DNA from: Candidatus Kapaibacterium sp.
Lineage (GTDB): Bacteria; Bacteroidota; Ignavibacteria; Kapaibacteriales; UBA2268
Assembly (NCBI GenBank): GCA_938038165.1
Contig: CALHRB010000097.1
Location: 1 to 5,351, forward strand
Reading direction: 5' to 3'
Length of the DNA: 5,351 nt
The translations under genes were made by a program, and so were the position numbers. The stretch's first letter is position 1. Each line of letters begins with the position of its first letter. Positions 1 to 5,351 of this stretch are shown one piece after another. Under the pieces are notes generated by a model. The model did no database searches. It was given only the letters and a program-made list of their open reading frames with translations, and was not told the DNA's origin.

Positions 1-305
1 TTATCCAGAGTGTCAAGTGCTTTTTGATATTCCTCAATGTTTACTAATGCAATACTTTTCTTTAGCAGTGCCTCTGTTGAAAGGGGTGATATTTCAATCC
101 ACATTTCACAAAAATCGAGAGCCTCGTTGAATCTTTCTTTATCAAAACAATAATCTATGATGCCTTCGATAACATCAATACTGGGATAAATAAAATCTCG
201 CTTATCAGATTTTTTCAGACTCTGACGATATTCACTGATTTTTCTCTCGATTTCGTCAAAATTCTTATTCTCAAAATTATCTTCGTCGAAACTTGTATAA
301 CTCAT
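1..305 (-). CDS. TPR-type helical repeat protein, N-terminal part (runs off the left edge)
   Basis: The reading frame starts with ATG at 305-303 and stays open to base 1, giving 101 residues plus two bases of the next codon; the C-terminus lies outside the window. The protein is hydrophilic, with no signal peptide or membrane segment, so it is probably cytoplasmic. Residues 1-40 are charged and look like a leader helix. From about residue 45 the pattern fits tetratricopeptide repeats: one unit at about 45-78 (containing 'FDKERFNEALDFCEMWIEI' followed by SP) and the start of a second at about 79-101 (containing 'NIEEYQKALDTLD'). TPRs are protein-interaction scaffolds; the partner cannot be read from this sequence. 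This is the only ATG in the frame before residue 68, and the frame stays open upstream to a stop at 410-408. There is no well-placed Shine-Dalgarno sequence. It lies downstream of the sensor gene but behind a probable terminator, so co-expression is uncertain. Confidence 0.8.
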   Translation of the reverse strand, partial: MSYTSFDEDNFENKNFDEIERKISEYRQSLKKSDKRDFIYPSIDVIEGIIDYCFDKERFNEALDFCEMWIEISPLSTEALLKKSIALVNIEEYQKALDTLD

Positions 306-336
306 CTTCAAAAAAATTACTATAAAATCAGGGCAA

Positions 337-418
337 CAACTTTGTGATTTTTTTTGAAATAAACAAAAAAACTTTTCCTCATTCCATTGAGAAATTGATT
401 CTATGAATTACAAAGTTG
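337..418. repeat. 9-bp inverted repeat flanking the terminator
   Basis: CAACTTTGT at 337-345 is the exact reverse complement of ACAAAGTTG at 410-418. The arms are 64 bases apart and enclose the hairpin and T-tract at 365-394. They could form an outer stem in RNA or be paired protein-binding sites; neither is shown. The arms sit in the gap between the sensor gene and the TPR-type gene. Confidence 0.5.
365..394 (-). terminator. Probable intrinsic terminator after the sensor gene
   Basis: On the minus strand, 394-388 (TTTCTCA) pairs with 381-375 (TGAGGAA) to form a 7-bp stem that includes one G-U pair, with a 6-base loop (ATGGAA). After a short AAG spacer, seven consecutive T bases follow at 371-365, then more T-rich sequence. 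It begins about 30 bases beyond the sensor stop codon, which is where an operon terminator is expected. The stem is only moderately stable, and this was found by eye. Confidence 0.55.
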
Positions 419-425
419 ATAAAGT

Positions 426-2621
426 TTAAGACGTAATAAAAGGTAAAGTAATTGAAAAAATCTTGATGTCATTTTTGCCTAAACTATCTACTGTTGCAGT
501 CCCGTTCATAACTCTGATAAATGAACTGGCAAGAGCAAAGTTAAGAAAAATATCATTTTTGTCTTTTTCGATTAATTCGATAACATTAATTGAATTTGAT
601 TTAAATAAACCAATATATTCATCAATTAAACCATTACCGTTGGATATTAATTGAATTTCAGTGCTGTTTTCCAATTTATTTTCCTGTGCAAAAATCTCTA
701 CTGACTTGTTATAATTCCCTGCAGATAAAGATTTAGCCGCAAAATACAGAGCATTTGTCAATAATTCAGGAACAACAAAGCATTTAGCTTTCTTACTATC
801 ATCATTACTATTAAAAACAATTGAACTAAAAGCACCATCTTCATCTATTATTTTCTGTAGATTTTGGATGATCTCGTTGAATTCGACCATCGTTGCTTTT
901 TCAAAAATATTATTTCCACTTTGTAAAATATAATCATCCATATCAGAAATTATTGTATATAATTCTTCTGAACTTTTGATTGCATCATGAGCAAACGAAT
1001 TCAGCTCGTTGTCATCACTGTAGCTTTTTGTTTGAATAAGTTGCAAGTTACCAAGCAATGTAGTCAATATATTCCTGAATTTATGACTGATTTTTGTCAT
1101 AAAGTAAGTCTTTTGCTCATTAGCTTCTTTAGTTAATTGCTCTGCTAAACGGATTTGTTTGGATTTGATCAGCCTCAATTCTTCAGCCAGTTTATCCTTT
1201 GTTACATCTCGTCCAATTGCATAAATCAGCTTATCTTTACTCGAAATAGTGAAAATCCAGCTAATCCAGATAGCAGAATTTTCTTCAGATTTCATTTTGG
1301 TTAATGCCTTCAAAGAAAACTCATTTTTATAGTGCGTTGCATCTTTTAAAATTTTTGTTAATTCATCTTTTTCTTCGGTAAAATCATATATACTCTTGCC
1401 TATAACCTCATTTAGCGGAATACCAAAAATGTCCTGAAATGCAGGATTAACAGATTTCCAAACCCCGTCAAAACTAAGTACACCGATTATATCCTTGGAA
1501 GCCATTAGTATTCTTCTTTGTGACCTTGTCATTTTCTCTGCTATGTCTAATGCTCTTGTTTTGCTCGATATCATAGATATCACAAAAAGGAAAATTATTA
1601 AACTGATTGCTAATGAAGCAAATAGCACAAAATTTGGAATAATTTGTTCGAGACTTCCACCAAAATATGGTACAGATGAGAAATTTACTACTAAATTTCT
1701 ATCGGCAATTTCGAAGTCCCTTCTGTCGGTTATAGCAGGAACGAATCCAGATCTTAGTAAATCATAGTTCGAGGAATGGAAAATTTCCTCTACTTTTCCT
1801 TGATTATTTGTTTGTGTAATATTAAAAATAATACTTGTGTCTGACGGGCTTCCTTTGCCGATAGCTGATTTGAAAAAATTGTAAGTATTTATTAACATAA
1901 CAACAGCACTTTCGAAATTCTGATAACGATCCTTCTCTGTTTCAGTTGGATAATCCTTTTTATAGACTGGAGATATTATAAACATAAAAAGGGAATCATT
2001 AAACATTTTAAAAGCTGGAGTAGAAATTGTTTTACCTTCCTTCCTCGCCAATTCGATCTTCTCATTTAATATTTCATTTGTCGCGAAATCAAAGCCCCTA
2101 AGTTTGAATGTATCATTTTCGGGAACGATAAATTCCACTGGATAATAATATTTTCTATAACCTGTTGGTTTAATCTGATAATCATAATAACCCTGAGATT
2201 GAACATAATGAAGAAATTGGTCCAAGAATGAATTATCAACTTTCTGAACAGACATTAAAGATGTTATAGATGAATAAGTTTTTGTTGGGATAGAACCATA
2301 CAAAAGGAAATAATCCCTTACAACCTGCACCATATTATCGTAAAGAGATCGCATTGATTGCTGTACTTGAATAACAGAACGATAATTCATGTCTATTCTG
2401 TTCATTATTGAGGTAACAGCCTTATCAAAAGCAGCTCGATTATCACTAATTATTTTATCTTTTGTAAAGAAGTAAGCCAGAAAGCTAAGGGCAATTAATA
2501 ATACAAGAACAATGTATGCGGGATATGATTTTTTAAAATCGAAGAGAGCCGATTTTTTCATGGCTGTCTGTTTAAGAACACTATCGAGGTTTAAATTTTC
2601 ATTGAATATTTCGCTATCCAT
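426..2621 (-). CDS. CHASE-PAS membrane sensor with degenerate histidine kinase core
   Basis: This is a 731-residue inner-membrane sensor. Visible parts in order: cytoplasmic N-terminus (1-33), membrane segment (about 34-52), periplasmic domain (about 60-325) resembling CHASE (YYPVEFIVPE near 159-168, RGFDFA at 175-180, ISTP at 199-202, ISPVY at 216-220), second membrane segment (about 329-351), PAS domain (about 367-475, ending with GRDVT), dimerisation/phospho-acceptor helices (about 490-565) with His513 in 'KISHKFRN', and an ATPase-like domain (about 580-729). CHASE domains bind small extracellular ligands; the ligand here is unknown. The catalytic core is atypical. The acidic residue after His is Lys514. 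Asn623 of the N-box is present. The G1 box reads 'SNGNGL', without the usual Asp. The G2 position reads 'IFLNFA' instead of a glycine-rich motif. The reading frame is intact, so this is not obvious decay. The ATG at 2621 has AGGA 7 bases upstream. It follows the receiver gene by 18 bp, implying co-transcription and a functional pair. It could be a pseudokinase, a phosphatase-biased sensor or a divergent active kinase. Confidence 0.88.
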   Translation of the reverse strand: MDSEIFNENLNLDSVLKQTAMKKSALFDFKKSYPAYIVLVLLIALSFLAYFFTKDKIISDNRAAFDKAVTSIMNRIDMNYRSVIQVQQSMRSLYDNMVQVVRDYFLLYGSIPTKTYSSITSLMSVQKVDNSFLDQFLHYVQSQGYYDYQIKPTGYRKYYYPVEFIVPENDTFKLRGFDFATNEILNEKIELARKEGKTISTPAFKMFNDSLFMFIISPVYKKDYPTETEKDRYQNFESAVVMLINTYNFFKSAIGKGSPSDTSIIFNITQTNNQGKVEEIFHSSNYDLLRSGFVPAITDRRDFEIADRNLVVNFSSVPYFGGSLEQIIPNFVLFASLAISLIIFLFVISMISSKTRALDIAEKMTRSQRRILMASKDIIGVLSFDGVWKSVNPAFQDIFGIPLNEVIGKSIYDFTEEKDELTKILKDATHYKNEFSLKALTKMKSEENSAIWISWIFTISSKDKLIYAIGRDVTKDKLAEELRLIKSKQIRLAEQLTKEANEQKTYFMTKISHKFRNILTTLLGNLQLIQTKSYSDDNELNSFAHDAIKSSEELYTIISDMDDYILQSGNNIFEKATMVEFNEIIQNLQKIIDEDGAFSSIVFNSNDDSKKAKCFVVPELLTNALYFAAKSLSAGNYNKSVEIFAQENKLENSTEIQLISNGNGLIDEYIGLFKSNSINVIELIEKDKNDIFLNFALASSFIRVMNGTATVDSLGKNDIKIFSITLPFITS

Positions 2622-2632
2622 AGCTCTGTCCT
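2622..2632 (-). promoter_or_regulatory. Ribosome binding site of the sensor gene
   Basis: On the minus strand AGGA at 2632-2629 is separated by 7 bases from the ATG at 2621-2619. It is the best Shine-Dalgarno match in this window and lies in the 18-bp gap after the receiver stop codon. It supports this start over the next Met at residue 21. Confidence 0.6.
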
Positions 2633-2639
2633 ATTCCTT

Positions 2640-3029
2640 TTATTGTTTTTTTTCAGATTTAACAATTTTCACTATTTCACCTGGAAAAGTGTAAATGTTT
2701 ATTGGTTTTGAAATAAAATAATCAAAACCCGCATTTAAAAGACTTTCTTTGGTTAAATTTCCCGATAATCCTGTCACGGCTATGATAGGTATCTTTACGT
2801 AATAAGGAATGGCTCTTATCAGCTCAAGCAGCTGAGTCCCGTGTATATCAGGAAGAAGTATATCAATAAGAACTGCTGAAGGTTTATTATCTTTTAACCA
2901 TTCCAATGCCTCTCTACCGGTGAAGAACTGAACACATTCGAATCCGGATTTGGAAAGCACTGTTGATATCAATTTATTGACAGGTTTATTGTCCTCAATA
3001 ACACATACCAATAATTTTTGAAAATCCAT
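2640..3029 (-). CDS. Stand-alone receiver (single-domain response regulator)
   Basis: This 129-residue protein is essentially one receiver domain (about 6-126) with no DNA-binding or enzymatic output domain, like CheY or Spo0F. All active-site residues are visible: acidic pair Glu12-Asp13 ('VIEDN'), phospho-acceptor Asp56 ('LIDILLPDIHG'), Thr86 ('AVTG') and Lys108 ('ISKP'). It should therefore be phosphorylatable and act by binding a partner or relaying phosphate to another protein. It is transcribed just before the sensor gene (18-bp gap), the usual layout of a cognate pair. The ATG at 3029 is preceded by AGGA about 11 bases upstream, slightly far but plausible. No convincing promoter is visible in the 103-bp gap upstream. 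Because its neighbouring sensor has an atypical kinase core, its phosphate may come from another kinase. Confidence 0.92.
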   Translation of the reverse strand: MDFQKLLVCVIEDNKPVNKLISTVLSKSGFECVQFFTGREALEWLKDNKPSAVLIDILLPDIHGTQLLELIRAIPYYVKIPIIAVTGLSGNLTKESLLNAGFDYFISKPINIYTFPGEIVKIVKSEKKQ

Positions 3030-3115
3030 TTTTATATTTTTCCTAAATGATTCCCTAATATATGTAATTTATCGGTAATTTTTTGTTTTATTGAATAAAA
3101 TGTGAAAAATAAGAG

Positions 3116-3125
3116 AACAACTTTG
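3116..3125. repeat. Intergenic 10-bp motif, second copy at 335-344
   Basis: AACAACTTTG occurs here, just past the end of the OmpA-family gene, and again at 335-344, just upstream of the TPR-type gene. Both copies are intergenic and in the same orientation. A 10-bp match between two gaps totalling about 220 bases is not expected often by chance, but AT-rich sequence raises the odds. Its function is unknown. Confidence 0.35.
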
Positions 3126-3131
3126 CGTTGT
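3117..3131 (-). terminator. Weak hairpin directly after the OmpA-family gene, possible terminator
   Basis: On the minus strand, ACAAC at 3131-3127 and GTTGT at 3121-3117 form a 5-bp stem around the loop GCAAA, two bases after the stop codon (3135-3133). TCTCTTA and then five T bases (3109-3105) follow. The stem is short, so termination would be weak. The first arm can also pair with GTTGT at 3144-3140, inside the end of the coding region, giving an alternative fold. Confidence 0.3.
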
Positions 3132-3132
3132 A

Positions 3133-4533
3133 TTATTGAACAACAGTAATTTCAACTCTTCTGTTCATTAACTGTCCTTCGGGGGTTCTGTTATCCCCAA
3201 TCGGATACAAAGCACCGTCACCTCTTGAAAATATTCTTGATAGTGGAATACCATTTCTTTGAAGATATCTAACTACTGTATTCGCCCTTTCTATTGACCT
3301 TTCACGGTTTTGCTCAGGAGTACCCTGGTTGTCAGAATGACCTACAATTCTTACGGTTGCTTTTGGATTTGCTCTAAGAAATTCAACAATGTAATTCAAG
3401 TAGTTTTCAAGTCTTTCATTCAATTGAGTGCTTCCTGAACTTTCGTAATTAAATCTCCTCATTTCTCCTGGTCTTATGACTATCGCTGGAGCTTTCGGAG
3501 GGGTTGGTTTTTCTATTGTTACAGTATCTATTGTCGGACTTTCTGCTGTTATTCCGGGTAAACTTGGAACAATAACAGCGATTTCTTTTAATTCAAGTGG
3601 TCTGAAGGTAATGAGTTCGGGCAATATTTTACCACGAAGAACCTCGGAACTGGCTAGATAAGGCGTTGGTTCAACATAAAATGGATTGAATGGGACTGTA
3701 TCTGTCTTAACATTATCAAAACCAAATTTAAAATTAAACCCTATTCTCGCCTGCACTGCACTTCTTGACGAATTATAACCTGTAAATATGTTAGTTCCGT
3801 AACTGAATATTATAAATGGCGTGAAGAAAACCCTTGCTTCATTATTAAAATCAGCTATCAAAATATCATAGCTTATACCTAAATGACCCCCAAATCTCAT
3901 TTTTTCTGGTTTAATATTAACCGGTTGATCTTGTGAAATAGCTCCTGTATTATCAAATTGGGTTTTGTGTATCCATTTGCTCGAGGTGAGTATTTCAATG
4001 TCTAATCCGGTAAAAAGCTCAAAATACTTGACAGGTAATCTTAAAATTGCCGATGGTTGAATAATAAAATATGTAGTTGATGTTTCTGCTTTAAATCTTG
4101 TGTTAAGTGAGTCATTGTAAGGTTCCGAGTATGAATTAAAAAAAGATTTGTCTATCAAATGAAGTCTTAATAAGGCACCTAAATTATTGGTTGTCGGAAA
4201 CCATTGTCCAAATAATCCAAAGAATGCTCCACCCCCAAAACTATTATTATATGATATTATGGGTCGCTCACGAACATAATTATCCCTCAAATTGAAATCT
4301 CCAAAATAATAACCTGGATTTGTTCCCGTTGTTACTCCGAACCACCAATCTCCCCTACTCCTTGTGAATATGACAGTGTCTTTATTTGCAAGTGTTTTTA
4401 AACTAAAAAACTCATCAGCCAAATTGTCATTTGATTTAATTTTTGTTTGAACTTCATTTTTATTCTGAGGTGTTTCAGAATAGGAAGCTAAGACAGAGAA
4501 AAAAAATAATATCAGAAAAAAAATAATTTTCAT
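3133..4533 (-). CDS. OmpA-family outer membrane protein (beta-barrel plus peptidoglycan-binding domain)
   Basis: This is a 466-residue exported protein. Residues 1-19 form a hydrophobic signal peptide (MKIIFFLILFFFSVLASYS) with no lipobox Cys, so cleavage by signal peptidase I is expected. Residues about 58-272 alternate polar and hydrophobic/aromatic stretches ('GDWWFGVTTGTNPGYYFGDF', 'RIGFNFKFGF'), consistent with an outer-membrane beta-barrel. Residues about 273-355 form a linker, proline-rich near its end ('EKPTPPKAPAIVIRP'). Residues about 358-466 are an OmpA C-terminal domain with the peptidoglycan-binding Asp401 ('GHSDNQG') and Arg416 ('IERAN'), spaced 15 residues apart as in E. coli OmpA, and the closing 'NRRVEI' motif. 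It should anchor the outer membrane to the cell wall. The N-terminal barrel is not a family I can name. The ATG at 4533 is followed directly by the signal peptide, which fixes the start. The gap to the secreted-protein gene upstream is 78 bp; whether they share a transcript is unclear. Confidence 0.88.
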   Translation of the reverse strand: MKIIFFLILFFFSVLASYSETPQNKNEVQTKIKSNDNLADEFFSLKTLANKDTVIFTRSRGDWWFGVTTGTNPGYYFGDFNLRDNYVRERPIISYNNSFGGGAFFGLFGQWFPTTNNLGALLRLHLIDKSFFNSYSEPYNDSLNTRFKAETSTTYFIIQPSAILRLPVKYFELFTGLDIEILTSSKWIHKTQFDNTGAISQDQPVNIKPEKMRFGGHLGISYDILIADFNNEARVFFTPFIIFSYGTNIFTGYNSSRSAVQARIGFNFKFGFDNVKTDTVPFNPFYVEPTPYLASSEVLRGKILPELITFRPLELKEIAVIVPSLPGITAESPTIDTVTIEKPTPPKAPAIVIRPGEMRRFNYESSGSTQLNERLENYLNYIVEFLRANPKATVRIVGHSDNQGTPEQNRERSIERANTVVRYLQRNGIPLSRIFSRGDGALYPIGDNRTPEGQLMNRRVEITVVQ

Positions 4534-4611
4534 CCTAAATTTATAAATCCTAATAGTATCAATTTATGATTTTATATTTATCGGAATATAATTAAATTTC
4601 TCAACATTTGA

Positions 4612-5351
4612 TTACTCTATTATAATGAATTTTCGACTAACCTCACCATTTGGCGAGATGAGTCTTAACAAATAACTACCAGTTACATATCTTGATAAAT
4701 CTAAAGAAAACTTATAACTACCATTATTGTAATAACTTTCAAACTGTTTTAATTGTTGTCCATCGGAAGTTATAATCTCCAATTTATGCATTCCATCCTC
4801 GATTAAATTCATCAAAACATCAATTTCTCCGTTTGTTGTTGGATTTGGATATATTTTCAAATCTAATGGTGCAAGAGAGAAAACTACATCCATATTATAC
4901 TCAGATATACAATTTTCTTCTATTCTGATTGAACCATCAACTTTTTCAATCAGCAGATTTAAAGTATCAAGGGGCGAAAAATCCAGGAGTCGAATTTCCT
5001 CATAATTTCTATCCCCCCTTAATACTGTTACCTTGATTGTATCCAGAGTTCCTTTAAGATTTAATTCCGCCAAGAAATCAACAGTGTCTTTTCTCGTTAA
5101 ATGTCGTGTTAATTGAAATTCCTGATTATTTATTTCCAACAACTTATTAGGTATCTCAACTTTTATTCTGGACAATATTTTTTTATCTGAATAATATCCC
5201 GTTTGATTTTCAATTATAATAGGTATTATAATTTTCTTATTAGGGCTTGAAATGATATGTGGAATTTTTGCAGAAATTTGATTTTTTAATATGGTATTTA
5301 TGGTGTCATAATAAATTTCAGTATAACAATTTCTCCAAATTTTGATTGAAC
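4612..5351 (-). CDS. Secreted modular protein with T9SS type A sorting domain, C-terminal part
   Basis: The frame is open from the stop at 4614-4612 to the right edge, giving 245 residues plus a partial codon; the start lies outside the window. A TTG at 5175 is in frame, but the coding pattern continues unbroken upstream, so it is not the start. Numbering from the first complete codon, residues 1-9 (SIKIWRNCY) match the end of a module whose second copy ends with GSIRIEENCI (139-148). Between them lies one module with beta-strand-like stretches ('KKIIIPIIIENQTG' at 38-51, 'ILSRIKVEIPNKLLEI' at 58-73), similar in pattern to cohesin-like beta-sandwiches; this is inference. Residues about 163-245 form the type A sorting domain: 'LKIYPNP', a central 'GSYKFSLDLS', then 'GSYLLRL', ending in 'KFIIIE'. 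Such domains direct export through the type IX secretion system and surface attachment or release. The substrate or role of the protein is not visible. Confidence 0.85.
   Translation of the reverse strand, partial: SIKIWRNCYTEIYYDTINTILKNQISAKIPHIISSPNKKIIIPIIIENQTGYYSDKKILSRIKVEIPNKLLEINNQEFQLTRHLTRKDTVDFLAELNLKGTLDTIKVTVLRGDRNYEEIRLLDFSPLDTLNLLIEKVDGSIRIEENCISEYNMDVVFSLAPLDLKIYPNPTTNGEIDVLMNLIEDGMHKLEIITSDGQQLKQFESYYNNGSYKFSLDLSRYVTGSYLLRLISPNGEVSRKFIIIE

Noticed and set aside
463..654. Plus-strand reading frame of 63 codons
   Set aside because: It lies opposite the conserved ATPase-like end of the sensor gene, has no recognisable domain and no ribosome binding site; it is an antisense shadow.
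1495..1767. Plus-strand reading frame of 90 codons with hydrophobic stretches
   Set aside because: It is antisense to the second membrane segment and flanking parts of the sensor. Its hydrophobic character comes from the complementary codons.
3086..3100. 15-bp palindrome TTTTATTGAATAAAA upstream of the receiver gene
   Set aside because: It is built of A/T except for the central base and lacks a following T-tract on the minus strand. Such palindromes are common by chance at this composition, although an operator cannot be excluded.
3476..3661. Plus-strand reading frame of 61 codons
   Set aside because: It is antisense to the linker of the OmpA-family gene, with no supporting start signal or homology visible.
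4534..4570. Possible Bacteroidota-type promoter (TTG, then TAAATTTA) before the OmpA-family gene
   Set aside because: The second element misses the final G of the TAnnTTTG consensus, the spacing is 16 bases rather than about 19-21, and it sits too close to the ATG.
4572..4591. 7-bp hairpin (TTATATT/AATATAA, 6-base loop) between the secreted-protein and OmpA-family genes
   Set aside because: The stem is made only of A-T pairs and no T-tract follows on the minus strand, so I do not call it a terminator.
5173..5175. TTG as the start codon of the secreted protein
   Set aside because: The frame stays open upstream to the window edge and encodes strand-like sequence and a repeat of a downstream motif. 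No signal peptide follows the TTG, although a T9SS cargo needs one.

Overview
The window is AT-rich DNA with five genes, all on the minus strand. The outer two run off the window edges. Three signs point to the Bacteroidota/Chlorobi/Ignavibacteria/Kapabacteria side of the tree: a C-terminal type IX secretion sorting domain (YPNP start, 'G-x-Y-x-L-R-L' near the end), an OmpA-family outer-membrane protein, and few Shine-Dalgarno sequences. The exact lineage cannot be fixed from this sequence; Ignavibacteria- or Kapabacteria-like is an inference.

In transcription order (right to left): (1) 5351-4612, the C-terminal 245 residues of a large secreted protein with one complete beta-sandwich-like module, the tail of a preceding similar module, and a T9SS type A sorting domain. 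(2) 4533-3133, a 466-residue OmpA-family protein with a signal peptide, probable beta-barrel, proline-rich linker and OmpA peptidoglycan-binding domain. (3) 3029-2640, a stand-alone receiver protein with all phosphorylation residues intact. (4) 2621-426, a 731-residue membrane sensor with a CHASE-like periplasmic domain, a PAS domain and a histidine-kinase-type core. (5) 305-1, the N-terminal 101 residues of a TPR-type protein. Genes 1 and 2 belong to the cell envelope or secreted fraction; genes 3 and 4 form a two-component pair only 18 bp apart. A probable intrinsic terminator at 365-394 separates gene 4 from gene 5.

The most notable point is in the two-component pair. The sensor keeps the recognisable fold pattern and the phospho-accepting His, but has lost the acidic residue beside that His, the G1-box Asp and the G2-box glycines, while the neighbouring receiver is fully canonical. 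This suggests a pseudokinase, a phosphatase or a phosphorelay/adaptor sensor rather than an ordinary kinase. A second point is a 139-residue repeat period in the secreted protein. I see no CRISPR array, RNA gene, insertion sequence or phage gene. The three intergenic gaps (306-425, 3030-3132, 4534-4611) are all short.
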